55,500 nucleotides of DNA from Pelagibius sp. (GTDB lineage: Bacteria > Pseudomonadota > Alphaproteobacteria > Kiloniellales > Kiloniellaceae). The stretch spans positions 1 through 55,500 of the forward strand of contig NZ_JANQKD010000067.1 in the NCBI RefSeq assembly GCF_028281305.1, in the 5' to 3' direction. Below are positions 26,935 to 36,140 of the stretch, piece by piece. The notes under the pieces are model-generated. The model searched no databases and was not told where the DNA came from. It saw only the letters and a program-made list of their open reading frames with translations. Position 1 is the stretch's first letter; each line of letters begins with the position of its first letter. Both the position numbers and the translations under genes were made by a program.

Positions 26935-27895
26935 ATGACGGTTCGCCGAGGTAGAGGTCGGGCATGGTTTCGGCGAGGTAGCGGCGGGTCGTGGCGATCA
27001 GCTGTTCGGCCGGGCGGGAGAAACCGCGGTCGGCCAGGTGCAGCACGCCGTAGCGGTTCACCAGACGGGGATAGAGCGGCCGGGCCACCAGGTCCGTGAG
27101 GCCGCTGCCGCCCCAGGTGAGGGCATTGATGATGGCAACCCCCTCGCTGGTGCGCACGAGGTCGCAGATGGTGCGCGAAAGGTTGGTTTCGGCACGCAGG
27201 CGGAAGGGTACGCCGGCGCGCCGGAACAGCTGTTCGATCCGGTGCCGTGAGGAGTAACGGCGCGTCATGGTGATCAGCGGCACCTCGGCCAGGTCCTCCG
27301 CACGGATCGATCTCTTGGCGGCCAGGTGATGATTCGCCGGCAGCACGACGACACTGTGGGTCTCGACCAGGGGGATCGTATCGACGCCGGGATGGCTGTC
27401 CAGCAGCGACGCAAAGGCCAACTCCACCTGGTCGCGCAGCAGCCAGTCGATCATGGTGTCGGTCAGGCCGTTCTCCAGCGTCAGCACCAGATGCGGATGA
27501 TTGGCGAGAAAGCCCCCGATCAAGCCGTGCAGAACGCCCTCATAGAGCATCGGCGTGACGCCGACCCGAAGGCGGCCGACGCCGTGGCGGCGCACGTCCT
27601 CGGCCGAGCGCCTGACTCTTTCAATGCCGTCAAGCGCGCGGCCGACATCGACGGAAAGGCGATGGGCCTCGGGCGTCGGGCTGAGCTTTCCCTTGGCGCG
27701 ATTGAACAGGGAGACACCCAACTCCGCCTCGAACTGCTTGAGCAGGCGGCTGACCGCGGGTTGCGTCACCCCCAGGTGGCGGGCCGCCGCACTGACGGAG
27801 CCGGCGTCCATGACCGCATGGAAGGCCTCCATCATGCGGGCCGTGGGTTGGCCCTTGTTCTCAGCCGGCCTTTGCGATTCAAACATGGTGTCCAT
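26933..27895 (-). CDS. LysR family transcriptional regulator
   Basis: A 320-residue LysR-type regulator. The DNA-binding helix-turn-helix is at about 21-80 (MEAFHAVMDAGSVSAAARHL, then GVTQPAVSRLLKQFE), and the effector domain starts near 110 (GRLRVGVTPMLYEG) and contains TDTMIDWLLRDQVELAFASL. It is divergent from the Dpp-type operon, which is probably its target, and sits directly upstream of the mlrC-like gene on its own strand, so it may control both sides. A second ATG three codons in (27886) is possible; neither has a strong ribosome site. The stop codon lies in the repeat/hairpin at 26904-26934. Confidence 0.9.
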   Translation of the reverse strand: MDTMFESQRPAENKGQPTARMMEAFHAVMDAGSVSAAARHLGVTQPAVSRLLKQFEAELGVSLFNRAKGKLSPTPEAHRLSVDVGRALDGIERVRRSAEDVRRHGVGRLRVGVTPMLYEGVLHGLIGGFLANHPHLVLTLENGLTDTMIDWLLRDQVELAFASLLDSHPGVDTIPLVETHSVVVLPANHHLAAKRSIRAEDLAEVPLITMTRRYSSRHRIEQLFRRAGVPFRLRAETNLSRTICDLVRTSEGVAIINALTWGGSGLTDLVARPLYPRLVNRYGVLHLADRGFSRPAEQLIATTRRYLAETMPDLYLGEPS

Positions 27896-27897
27896 AA

Positions 27898-28006
27898 TGT
27901 TTTGTTATATGAAAAACAGCCAAAATGGCTTGCTTTTCCTGATTGTGCGCCACCCCTGCGCCAATGATGATTTCGCTTTGACAGCAAGACTAGACGCTCC
28001 CATTAT
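27898..28006 (+). promoter_or_regulatory. LysR-dpp divergent control region: operator-like repeat and promoter
   Basis: The region holds two signals. Next to the LysR start an imperfect palindrome TGTTTT-N9-AAAACA (27898-27918) has the T-N11-A pattern of LysR boxes. Further on, TTGACA (27978-27983) and CATTAT (28001-28006) are spaced 17 bp apart and point toward the substrate-binding-protein gene, leaving a leader of about 190 nt. The rest of the ~300-bp gap to 28202 shows no gene. Confidence 0.55.
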
Positions 28007-28202
28007 ACCCGGCAAGGTTCCGCCGTCGAGGGCCGGGTGGCCTGCGCTACACCGGCCGGCGATTGGTAAGGAGCCGTGATAAACCGCCCTGGACGCCCGA
28101 ACTTGGGCACTGAGGGTCACACAGGAACAGGCGCAAAGCCATCAATGCGGACGCATAGCCTTTCTGCCGCGTCTTGAGGCTACGTCTATGGGGAACGAAT
28201 TC

Positions 28203-29807
28203 ATGCGAAAGAGCACTCTGCTGTGTGCGGTGTCGCTGGCCGCCGTTCTGGCCACGCCGGTCGCCGCGCAGGAACTGACCATCGGGCTGTCGTCGGAGCC
28301 TTCGGCGCTGGACCCGCACTACCACAACCTTGGTCCCAACAACGCCATGCGGCGGCATACCTACGACTCGCTGGTGTTGCAGGACGAGAAGCAGCAACTG
28401 CAGCCGGCCCTGGCGACCTCCTGGAAGCCCGTCGACGACACGACCTGGGAGTTCAAGCTGCGCGAAGGGGTCACCTTCCACGATGGCTCGCCCTTCACCG
28501 CCAAGGACGTGGTCTTCACCGTCTGCCGCATCCCGACTGTTGAAGACAGCCCCTCGTCTTTCACCGTCTATACCAAGGCGATCACGGACATGCAGATCAA
28601 GGACTCTCACACCTTGATCCTGAAGACGGCCAAGCCCTATCCGCTTCTGCCGGTCGAGGTGTCGACCTGGGGCGTGCTCTCGGCCACAGCCAACGGCGTG
28701 ACCGGCGACATCGGCTTCAGCCCGGACGGCTGCACCGGTATCGACTCCTATCCGAAGACCCAGGCTTTCAACGACGGCTCCAAGGCCTTCGGCACCGGGC
28801 CTTTCAAGTTCAAGGAATTCACCCGCGGCGAAAAGATCGTTCTGGAGCGCAACGAGGATTACTGGGGCACCAAGCCGCACTGGCAGACGGTGACCTTCCG
28901 GCCCATCACCAGCAACGGCCCGCGGGTCGCCGCGCTTCTGGCCGGCGACGTCGACATGATCGACAAGCCGCCGCTCCAGGATCTTGAACGCATCAAGAGC
29001 GAGGGTTTCGAGGTTGCCCAGGGCCTCTCCAACCGGGTGATCTACCTGCACTTCGATCACGAGCAGGAGCCGACCCCGGGCATCGACGGCACGGACGGCA
29101 AGAACCCCTTCAAGGATGCGCGCGTGCGCGAGGCCGTCTCCAAGGCGATCAATCGCGAGGCCATCGTGGCCCGCATCATGGGCGGCGTGGCCGTGCCGGC
29201 AGGCGAGTTGCTGCCGCAGGGCATGTTCGGCTCCACGCCGGGCGCCGTGCACGACAGCTATGACCCTGACGCGGCCAAGAAGCTGTTGGCCGATGCCGGC
29301 TATGGCGACGGCTTCAAGCTCGTCCTGGGTTCGCCCAACGACCGCTACATCAACGACGCGCAGATCGCCCAGGCGGTGGCCCAGATGCTGACCCGTGTCG
29401 GTATCGAGACCGAGGTCGACGCCATGACCAAGAGCACCTTCTTCGCCCGGCGGAACAAGTACGAGTTCAGCCTCTACATGGCGGGCTGGGGCTCGGGCAC
29501 CGGCGAGATGTCCTCGCCGTTGCGCGCGCTGGTGGCAACCCGCGACAAGGACAAGGGCATGGGCGGCACCAACCGCGGCCGCTACTCCGATGCGGAGCTC
29601 GATGCCATGATCGAGGAAGCGCTGGCCACCGTCGACGACGACAAGCGCGAGTCGATCCTGCGCCAGGCGAGCCAGAAGGCGATGGAGAACTACGCCATCC
29701 TGCCGCTGCACTACGAAGTGACGCCCTGGGCCTATCGCGAAGGGCTGAGCTACACGCCGCGGACCGATCAGTACACCATTGCCACGGGCGTTAAGCCCGC
29801 CGGCTAA
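28203..29807 (+). CDS. Dipeptide/oligopeptide ABC transporter substrate-binding protein (SBP_bac_5)
   Basis: The 534-residue protein has a signal peptide (MRKSTLLCAVSLAAVLATPV, cleaved after AAA-type residues at about 22). The cluster-C binding-protein core follows: LSSEPSALDPHYHN, LATSWKPVDDTTWEFKLREGVTFHDGSPFTAKDVVFT, GTGPFKFKEF and RNEDYWG. Such proteins bind peptides, glutathione, opines or other amides in the periplasm. The start at 28203 has GGGGAA 9 nt upstream; an ATG at 28188 in the same frame would put five residues before the signal peptide. It leads the five-gene transport operon that ends in N-formylglutamate amidohydrolase. Confidence 0.93.
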   Translation: MRKSTLLCAVSLAAVLATPVAAQELTIGLSSEPSALDPHYHNLGPNNAMRRHTYDSLVLQDEKQQLQPALATSWKPVDDTTWEFKLREGVTFHDGSPFTAKDVVFTVCRIPTVEDSPSSFTVYTKAITDMQIKDSHTLILKTAKPYPLLPVEVSTWGVLSATANGVTGDIGFSPDGCTGIDSYPKTQAFNDGSKAFGTGPFKFKEFTRGEKIVLERNEDYWGTKPHWQTVTFRPITSNGPRVAALLAGDVDMIDKPPLQDLERIKSEGFEVAQGLSNRVIYLHFDHEQEPTPGIDGTDGKNPFKDARVREAVSKAINREAIVARIMGGVAVPAGELLPQGMFGSTPGAVHDSYDPDAAKKLLADAGYGDGFKLVLGSPNDRYINDAQIAQAVAQMLTRVGIETEVDAMTKSTFFARRNKYEFSLYMAGWGSGTGEMSSPLRALVATRDKDKGMGGTNRGRYSDAELDAMIEEALATVDDDKRESILRQASQKAMENYAILPLHYEVTPWAYREGLSYTPRTDQYTIATGVKPAG

Positions 29808-29899
29808 AGCTGTGCAGGGCCGCAGGGGGCGGGGCTTCAAGGCCCGTCCCCTGCGATCCTTTTGCGCGACGGAACAGGTCCCATTAGGGGGCAGCGCCG

Positions 29900-30877
29900 A
29901 TGCTGGTTTACTTTCTTCGCCGCCTGGGCCAGAGCCTCTTCGTCATCGCCGCCATGGCGGTGCTGGTCTTCATCGGCGTCTATGCGATCGGCAATCCGAT
30001 CGACATGATGATCTCGCCGGATGCGGACCAGGCGGAGATGGAGGCGGCAATCGCCCGCCTCGGGCTCGACAAGCCGCTCTGGGAACAATTCTACATCTTC
30101 GTGATCAACGCGCTTCAGGGTGATCTGGGCAACAGCTTCGTCTACGCGACGCCGGCCGTGGAACTGATTCTCTCCAAGCTGCCGGCAACCCTGGAACTGG
30201 CCTTTCTGGCGCTGCTTTTCGCCATCTTCCTGGGTGTGCCGCTTGGCATGATCGCCGGGCTCAGACCGAATTCCCTCGCCGGCAAGACCATCATGACCGG
30301 CTCCATCATGGGCTTCAGCCTGCCGAATTTCTGGCAGGGCATGATGCTGATCCTGCTGTTTGCGGTGATCCTGCGGTGGCTGCCGTCCACCGGCCGCGGC
30401 GATACCGTTGATGTCCTCGGCGTGCCGGTCTCCTTCCTCACCTGGGACGGGCTGTCCCACATGCTGCTGCCGGCCATCAACCTGGCGCTTTTCAAGACCT
30501 CGCTGGTGATCCGTCTGGCCCGCGCCGGCACCCGCGAGGTCATGCTGCAGGACTACGTGAAGTTCGCCCGTGCCAAGGGGCTCTCCGAGCGCCGCATTGT
30601 GCTGGTGCATATCGCCAAGAACATCATGATCCCCGTGGTGACGATCCTGGGCCTGGAGCTGGGCAGCATGATCGCCTTCGCCGTGGTCACCGAGACCGTC
30701 TTTGCCTGGCCGGGCATGGGCAAGCTGCTGATCGACTCGATCCAGGCGCTCGACCGGCCCGTCGTTGTGGCCTATCTGATGCTCACGGTCTTCATCTTCA
30801 TCCTCATCAACTTCGTGGTCGACATGCTCTACTGCGTGCTCGATCCGCGGGTGCGTCTTTCGGAGGCCAAGGCATGA
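29900..30877 (+). CDS. ABC transporter permease, DppB type
   Basis: A 325-residue inner-membrane permease with six transmembrane helices. The N-terminal part (MLVYFLRRLGQSLFVIAAMA) and the loop ARAGTREVMLQDYVKFARAKGLSERRIV, the coupling (EAA) motif that contacts the ATPases, are typical of DppB/OppB. It follows the binding protein by 92 bp and overlaps the next permease by 4 bp (ATGA), so expression is coupled. Confidence 0.93.
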   Translation: MLVYFLRRLGQSLFVIAAMAVLVFIGVYAIGNPIDMMISPDADQAEMEAAIARLGLDKPLWEQFYIFVINALQGDLGNSFVYATPAVELILSKLPATLELAFLALLFAIFLGVPLGMIAGLRPNSLAGKTIMTGSIMGFSLPNFWQGMMLILLFAVILRWLPSTGRGDTVDVLGVPVSFLTWDGLSHMLLPAINLALFKTSLVIRLARAGTREVMLQDYVKFARAKGLSERRIVLVHIAKNIMIPVVTILGLELGSMIAFAVVTETVFAWPGMGKLLIDSIQALDRPVVVAYLMLTVFIFILINFVVDMLYCVLDPRVRLSEAKA

Positions 30878-31815
30878 CCGACGCCGCCAAACCCACCGGC
30901 GTGCTCGCCGAGAACGAAGTCCTGACGCCGGGCCGCTGGCGCGGCTCTCCGGCGGCCCGTTTCGCGGCGGAGTTCGCCGCCAGCCCGGTTGCCGTCGCGT
31001 CCTTGATACTCGTGGTTTTTCTGGCCCTGCTGGCGATCTTCGCCGACTTCATCACGCCGCAGGACCCCTACGACCTGCTGCAGCTCGACATCATGAACGG
31101 CGTCCTGGCGCCCGGCGAGACGACCTTCGACGGCAGCCAGACCTTCTGGCTGGGCACCGACCCGCAGGGGCGCGACATGCTCTCGGCCATCATCTACGGC
31201 CTGCGCATGAGCTTGGGCGTCGGCGCCATGAGCACGGCGATCGCGCTGACCATCGGCATGTCGCTGGGGGTGCTTGCCGCCTACTTCGGCGGCAAGGTCG
31301 ATACCGTGATCATGCGTCTGGTCGACCTGCAGCTCTCCTTCCCCACCATCCTCATCGCGCTGATCCTGCTGGCCGCCCTGGGCAAGGGTGTCGACAAGGT
31401 GATCATCGCGCTGATCGCGATTCAGTGGGCCTACTATGCGCGCACGGTGCGCGGGACCGCTTTGGTCGAGCGCCGCAAGGAATACATCGAAGCGGCGACC
31501 TGCCTGGCCCTCTCCCACCGGCGCATTGTCTTCAATCATCTGCTGCCCAACTGCCTGCCGCCCCTCATCGTGGTGGCGACGGTGCAGGTGGCCAACGCCA
31601 TCGCCCTGGAAGCCACGCTGAGCTTCCTGGGCCTCGGCGTGCCGATCACCGAGCCTTCCCTGGGTCTGCTGATCGCCAACGGCTACGAGTACATGCTCTC
31701 CGGCAAGTACTGGATCTCCTTCTTCCCGGGCATCGCCCTCCTGGTCACCATCGTTGCCATCAACCTTGTCGGCGACCAGTTGCGCGACGTCCTGAACCCG
31801 AGGCTTCGACGGTGA
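30874..31815 (+). CDS. ABC transporter permease, DppC type
   Basis: A 313-residue second permease of the same transporter. The N-terminal cytoplasmic stretch precedes the first membrane helix (VAVASLILVVFLALLAIFAD), followed by a periplasmic loop with FWLGTDPQGRDMLSAIIYG, which is a DppC/OppC hallmark. The coupling motif is TALVERRKEYIEAATCLALSHRRIV. It ends 7 bp before the first ATPase gene. Confidence 0.93.
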   Translation: MTDAAKPTGVLAENEVLTPGRWRGSPAARFAAEFAASPVAVASLILVVFLALLAIFADFITPQDPYDLLQLDIMNGVLAPGETTFDGSQTFWLGTDPQGRDMLSAIIYGLRMSLGVGAMSTAIALTIGMSLGVLAAYFGGKVDTVIMRLVDLQLSFPTILIALILLAALGKGVDKVIIALIAIQWAYYARTVRGTALVERRKEYIEAATCLALSHRRIVFNHLLPNCLPPLIVVATVQVANAIALEATLSFLGLGVPITEPSLGLLIANGYEYMLSGKYWISFFPGIALLVTIVAINLVGDQLRDVLNPRLRR

Positions 31816-31822
31816 GCGGCCG

Positions 31823-32839
31823 ATGAGCGTGCCAACGACAGGGGAACGCGGCGAGCCGACGCTGTCCGTCCGCAACCTCAAGACCCACTTCTTCACCAAG
31901 GAAGGCGTGGTCAAGGCGGTCGACGGCATCAGCTTCGACGTGGCGCCCGGCGAGGTCCTGGGCCTCGTCGGCGAATCCGGCAGCGGAAAGTCCATCACCG
32001 GCTTTTCCATCCTCGGCCTCGTCGATCAGCCGGGCCGCATTGTCGATGGCGAGATCCTGTTCCAGGGCCGCGACCTCGTGCATCTGCCCGAGGAGGAGCA
32101 GCGCAAGCTGCGCGGCTCCAAGATCGCCATGATCTTCCAGGACCCGATGATGACCCTGAACCCGGTCCTCAGGGTCGACACCCAGATGACCGAGGCCGTA
32201 CTGGCCCACCGCGACGTCTCCAAGGAACAGGCGCTGGACATCGCGCGCGAAGCGCTGGTGCGGGTCGGCATCGCCGCGCCGGACGAGCGCCTTGCCTCCT
32301 ACCCTCATCAGTTCTCCGGCGGCATGCGCCAGCGCGTCGCGATTGCCATTGCCTTTTTGAACGAACCGGACCTGATCATCGCCGACGAGCCGACCACGGC
32401 CCTCGACGTGACCATCCAGGGCCAGATCCTCTACGAGGCGCAGAATCTCTGCCGCGATACCGGCACGGCGCTGATCTGGATCACCCACGACCTGGCGGTG
32501 GTGGCCGGTCTCGCCGACCAGATCTCGGTCATGTATGCGGGCAAGATCGTCGAGCAGGGCAGCGTCGACCGGGTGCTCGACCAGCCGGCGCACCCCTACA
32601 CCTCCGGCCTCATCGGCTCGGTGCCCGGGCGCAACCAGCGCGGCGAGCGGCTGTTCCAGATTCCCGGCATGACGCCCTCCCTGCTGAACCTGCCGGACGG
32701 CTGCGCCTTCCGCAGCCGCTGCCCCCACGCCGACATCGCCTGCGAGGAGGAACCCTCCGAACAGCGCACCGACGACGGGCGCCTGGTGCGCTGCGTGCGG
32801 CCCCTGGCGGGCCGGCCGCGCGACGGAGAGGCGGCATGA
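31823..32839 (+). CDS. Peptide ABC transporter ATP-binding protein, DppD type
   Basis: A 338-residue ATPase subunit. It has Walker A GESGSGKS (about 48-55), signature [12 protein letters not shown], Walker [14 protein letters not shown] and the switch histidine in WITHDLAVV. The C-terminal oligopeptide-transporter extension contains [14 protein letters not shown], the cysteine set of an iron-sulfur or structural site seen in this family. It pairs with the next ATPase, which it overlaps by 4 bp. Confidence 0.94.
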   Translation: MSVPTTGERGEPTLSVRNLKTHFFTKEGVVKAVDGISFDVAPGEVLGLVGESGSGKSITGFSILGLVDQPGRIVDGEILFQGRDLVHLPEEEQRKLRGSKIAMIFQDPMMTLNPVLRVDTQMTEAVLAHRDVSKEQALDIAREALVRVGIAAPDERLASYPHQFSGGMRQRVAIAIAFLNEPDLIIADEPTTALDVTIQGQILYEAQNLCRDTGTALIWITHDLAVVAGLADQISVMYAGKIVEQGSVDRVLDQPAHPYTSGLIGSVPGRNQRGERLFQIPGMTPSLLNLPDGCAFRSRCPHADIACEEEPSEQRTDDGRLVRCVRPLAGRPRDGEAA

Positions 32840-33861
32840 GCGAGGCCCTTCAGCAGCAAAGCGCCGCCGCGGCGCCGATCCTCACCGCCGAGGAGGTGAG
32901 CAAGCGCTTCGTCAAGACCCTCGACCTCGCCGGCAGGATCGCCCAGCGTCTCGGCGCGGACATTCGCGAGGAAACGGTCCATGCCGTCGACGGCGTCAGC
33001 CTGGCGATCGCGCCGGGCGAGGTGCTCGGTCTGGTCGGCGAGTCCGGCTGCGGCAAGTCCACCTTCGGGCGCATGGTCGCGGGAATCCTGCCGCCCAGCG
33101 CAGGCAGCCTGACCTTCGACGGCCGGCCGATCTGGCAGGACGGCAAGCCGGTTTCCCGAGAGACGGCTCTGGCCGTCCAGATGATCTTCCAGGATCCCTT
33201 CGCCTCCCTCGATCCGCGCATGCGCGTGCTCGACATCATCGGCGAGGCACCCAAGGTGCACGGCATGATCGAGCCCAAAGAGATGGACGACTACGTGGCC
33301 GACGTGATGCTGCGGGTCGGCCTCGATGCCGACTTCCGCCGCCGCTATCCGCACCAGTTCTCCGGCGGTCAGCGCCAGCGCATCGGCATCGCCCGGGCGC
33401 TGGCCGTCAAGCCGCGCTTCCTGGTCTGTGACGAGGCCATCGCCGCCCTCGACGTGTCGATCCAGGCCCAGGTCATCAACCTCTTCATGGACCTGCGCGA
33501 AGACCTGGACCTCACCTATCTCTTCATCAGCCACGACCTCTCGGTGGTCGAGCATATCTCCGACCGCATCGTCATCATGTACCTGGGACGGGTGGTCGAG
33601 GTCGCGCCCACCGGCGAACTCTTCGAGCAGCCCAACCACCCCTACACCCAGGCCCTGCTGGCCGAGGTCCCGCGCATCGACCTGCGCAAGCGCGCCTACA
33701 CGCCGGTAAAGGGGGAGATCCCCTCGCCGCTCGATCCGCCCAGCGGCTGTCATTTCCACCCGCGCTGCCCCTTCGCGACGGAGCGCTGCGCACGCGAACG
33801 CCCGGCGCTGAAAGAGATCGCCCCGGGACGCCTCTCCGCCTGCCACCTCAATGACGGCTGA
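32836..33861 (+). CDS. Peptide ABC transporter ATP-binding protein, DppF type
   Basis: A 341-residue second ATPase. Walker A GESGCGKS, signature FSGGQRQRIGIARALAVKP, Walker B FLVCDEAIAALDVS and FISHDLSVV are present, and the C-terminal CHFHPRCPFATERC is the matching cysteine cluster. In Walker B the common ADEPTSALD reads CDEAIAALD, which keeps the catalytic Glu. The stop codon overlaps the amidohydrolase start by 11 bp, tying transport to intracellular hydrolysis. Confidence 0.94.
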   Translation: MSEALQQQSAAAAPILTAEEVSKRFVKTLDLAGRIAQRLGADIREETVHAVDGVSLAIAPGEVLGLVGESGCGKSTFGRMVAGILPPSAGSLTFDGRPIWQDGKPVSRETALAVQMIFQDPFASLDPRMRVLDIIGEAPKVHGMIEPKEMDDYVADVMLRVGLDADFRRRYPHQFSGGQRQRIGIARALAVKPRFLVCDEAIAALDVSIQAQVINLFMDLREDLDLTYLFISHDLSVVEHISDRIVIMYLGRVVEVAPTGELFEQPNHPYTQALLAEVPRIDLRKRAYTPVKGEIPSPLDPPSGCHFHPRCPFATERCARERPALKEIAPGRLSACHLNDG

Positions 33862-34741
33862 GCCGGCGCCGGACACGCCAGCGCCGCCTTTCGACGACCG
33901 GGCCTTCGATTTCACCGCCGCCGTGCGGCCTTCCCCCGTCCTGATCGACTCGCCCCATTCGGGCCGTGTCTATCCGGAGGACTTCCGCGTCGCGGTGCCA
34001 ATGCCGGTCCTGCGCGGCGCCGAGGACTGGCTGGTCGATGTCCTCTTCGGCGATGCCCCGGCCCAGGGCGCCGGGCTGCTGGCCGCCCGCTTTCCCCGCG
34101 CCTACATCGACCCCAACCGCCGCCTCGACGATGTCGACCCGGCCCTGCTGGACGGCCCCTGGCCGGAGCCGCTCGATCCCGGCCCGAAGACGGCGCTCGG
34201 TATCGGCCTGTTCCGCGCCAGGACCGGCGACGGCAGCCCCCTTCTCGACCAGCCGCTCTCCGTTGCCGCCCTGGCGGCACGCATCGAGCGCTGCTGGAAA
34301 CCCTACCGGCGGGCGCTGCAGGACCGGCTCGACGCGGTGCAGGCGCGCCACGGCGTCGTCTGGCATCTCGACGTCCATTCGATGAAGTCGGTCGGCACGG
34401 CGATCACGCCCGACGGTCCGGGGGTCGAACGGCCGGACATGGTGCTGGGCGATCTCGAAGGGCGGAGCTGCGATCCCGCGTTCACCGGCTTCGTCGCCGA
34501 CCGCCTGCGCGCCCTGGGCTACAGCGTCTCGGTGAACGATCCCTACAAGGGCGCGGAAATCCTCCGCAGCCACGGGCGGCCCGCCGAAAACCGCCACGCC
34601 CTGCAGATCGAAATGAAGCGCGCGCTCTACATGGACGAAACGACGCTGACCGCCACGGAGGGCTTCAAGCCTCTCCGCGCAAACCTGAGGCGGCTCGTCG
34701 CGGACATCGTGGCGTGGACGCGCAACGCAGAGCCACGGTAG
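33851..34741 (+). CDS. N-formylglutamate amidohydrolase family protein
   Basis: A 296-residue protein of the N-formylglutamate amidohydrolase (HutG-like) family, shown by VLIDSPHSGRVYPEDF (about 30-45), the central WHLDVHSMKSVGTA and the late ENRHALQIEMKRALYMDE with conserved His and Glu. Family members cleave N-formyl-L-glutamate to formate and glutamate in histidine catabolism, but no hut gene is here. Its coupling to the transporter genes suggests that it acts on an imported N-acyl or N-formyl amino acid or peptide. It is the last gene of the operon. Confidence 0.88.
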   Translation: MTAEPAPDTPAPPFDDRAFDFTAAVRPSPVLIDSPHSGRVYPEDFRVAVPMPVLRGAEDWLVDVLFGDAPAQGAGLLAARFPRAYIDPNRRLDDVDPALLDGPWPEPLDPGPKTALGIGLFRARTGDGSPLLDQPLSVAALAARIERCWKPYRRALQDRLDAVQARHGVVWHLDVHSMKSVGTAITPDGPGVERPDMVLGDLEGRSCDPAFTGFVADRLRALGYSVSVNDPYKGAEILRSHGRPAENRHALQIEMKRALYMDETTLTATEGFKPLRANLRRLVADIVAWTRNAEPR

Positions 34742-34748
34742 ACGCTGT

Positions 34749-34906
34749 CCCCCTCACCCTCCCGCTTCGCGGGCCCCTCCCTCTCCCACAAGGGGAGAGG
34801 GAACAAGCAGCAGCGGCTCGCAAACAAACCCTCTCCCCTGGCGGGAGAGGGTTGCGGAGACTTAGAGAGGTCGAAGACCGAGCTTAGGCGAAGCTGGGTG
34901 AGGGGG
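34749..34906. repeat. Intergenic palindrome of the CCCTCACCC/GGGTGAGGG type
   Basis: The outer arms CCCCCTCACCCT (34749-34760) and GGGTGAGGGGG (34896-34906) enclose two further hairpins: CCCTCTCCC/GGGAGAGGG (34779-34801) and AACCCTCTCCC/GGGAGAGGGTT (34827-34853). Repeats of this kind are scattered in many proteobacterial genomes. It fills the space between convergent genes, where it may end transcription on both strands. Confidence 0.85.
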
Positions 34907-34920
34907 AATTCCGCCTAGCC

Positions 34921-35409
34921 CTACTCCGCCGCCAGGCTGCCGCTGCGGCCGGGCAGCTCGCCGCGGATGACGTAGGCGAGCGTCTGCACCACCTGCTGCG
35001 GGGTTTCGCAGACCGCCAGGGCGGCGCCGTCGACCTCCTTCAGGGCGTGGGTCAGGGCCGGGTCGTGCAGGGTGATGAGCGCCTTGCCCAGCGCGGCGGC
35101 GGTGCCGGCGTCGAAAGCGGCGTTCCACTGGCGGTACTTGTCGCCGAAGCGCACCACCACTACGTCGGCCTCGGCGATCAGGGTGCGGGTCCGGATGGCG
35201 TTCATACGCGAGCCCTTCTGGTCGCGCCAGAAGGGATTCTCCTCCTCGCCGAGGATGACGGCGCCGCAGTCGTCGCTGTCCGCATGCACCGTCACCGGCG
35301 CGTCCAGGCGCACCGGCAGACCGGCGGCCGCGACGCCGTCGGCGATCTGTTCGCGCCAGTCGGTATGGATCTCGCCGGAGAGATAAACCTTCCAAAGCCG
35401 CTCGCTCAT
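34921..35409 (-). CDS. YtoQ family protein
   Basis: A 162-residue protein that matches the YtoQ family by SERLWKVYLSGEIHTDWREQI (2-22), RLDAPVTVHADSDDCG and the nucleoside-deoxyribosyltransferase-like VVVRFGDKYRQWNAAFDAGTAAALGKALI. The family has the fold of nucleoside 2-deoxyribosyltransferases, but its function is not established. The ATG at 35409 was chosen because homology begins there; the open frame continues far upstream but overlaps the racemase gene in another frame and is not coding. Confidence 0.82.
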   Translation of the reverse strand: MSERLWKVYLSGEIHTDWREQIADGVAAAGLPVRLDAPVTVHADSDDCGAVILGEEENPFWRDQKGSRMNAIRTRTLIAEADVVVVRFGDKYRQWNAAFDAGTAAALGKALITLHDPALTHALKEVDGAALAVCETPQQVVQTLAYVIRGELPGRSGSLAAE

Positions 35410-35467
35410 GTCGCTGGTCCCCGTGGTCTGTCCGATGTGAAAGAAGCTGGGCCGGGTTCTAGCACAA

Positions 35468-36139
35468 TCAAGCCCGCTGCGCCTCCTCCAGAGTCGCCAG
35501 CGCCGCCTCGGCGGCCGCCCGGCAGGGCTCGATGACCGGAACGCCGAGAGAATCGGCCAGATCCTCAGGGTAGCCGGCCATGCCGGCGCAGCCCAGCACC
35601 AGGACATCGGCCCCGTCGCGGTCCCGCAGGGCGCTGCCGACCTCGACCAGGCGCGCGAAAGTCCGGTCGCGGTCCTGCAGGTCCAGGACGCCGAGATCGA
35701 GCGGTCGGCTCTCGGCAAAGGCCTCGCCGAGGCCAAGCGTGGCGACGTAGCGCCGATGACGGACGGCGGAGGCCTCCAGGATCGCGAGGATGCCGAAGCG
35801 CCGGCCCCGGGTCAGGGCATGGCGAAAGGCGCTCTCGGCGATGCCGAAGACCGGCGTCGCCATCTGCGCCCGGGCTGCCTGCAGCCCCGGATCGCTGAAG
35901 CAGGCGATGACCGAAGCGTCCGCCGCTTCCGCCTTCAGCCGTGCCAGCAGCGGCGCCACCACGCCGTCGATGTGATCCTGGGTCTCGATGGCCGGCGGCC
36001 CCTCTTCGAGCGTCACGCAGTCGATCGCCGGACCCTCCGCCTGGCGCAGGTCGTCCACCGCCGCGCTGATCCCCTCGGTCACCGCCGCAGTTGAGTTGGG
36101 ATTGACGATGACGATGCGATTGAGAGGTGACCTTGCCAA
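35468..36139 (-). CDS. Asp/Glu/hydantoin racemase family protein
   Basis: A 223-residue protein of the aspartate/glutamate/hydantoin racemase superfamily, recognised by RIVIVNPNSTAAVTEGI, VIACFSDPGLQAAR (first catalytic Cys region) and DVLVLGCAGMAGYPEDL (second catalytic Cys). Hydantoin racemases interconvert 5-substituted hydantoin enantiomers for the hydantoinase. The only start that fits is a TTG at 36139, one base after the TAA of the DUF2927 gene, with no good ribosome site, so translation probably follows from that gene. It belongs to the dihydropyrimidinase gene group. Confidence 0.82.
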   Translation of the reverse strand: MARSPLNRIVIVNPNSTAAVTEGISAAVDDLRQAEGPAIDCVTLEEGPPAIETQDHIDGVVAPLLARLKAEAADASVIACFSDPGLQAARAQMATPVFGIAESAFRHALTRGRRFGILAILEASAVRHRRYVATLGLGEAFAESRPLDLGVLDLQDRDRTFARLVEVGSALRDRDGADVLVLGCAGMAGYPEDLADSLGVPVIEPCRAAAEAALATLEEAQRA

Positions 36140-36140
36140 T

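Noticed and set aside
28047..29840. A 597-codon minus-strand open frame opposite the binding-protein gene
   Set aside because: The plus-strand gene has a signal peptide and full SBP_bac_5 motifs; the antisense translation is repetitive and unlike any protein.
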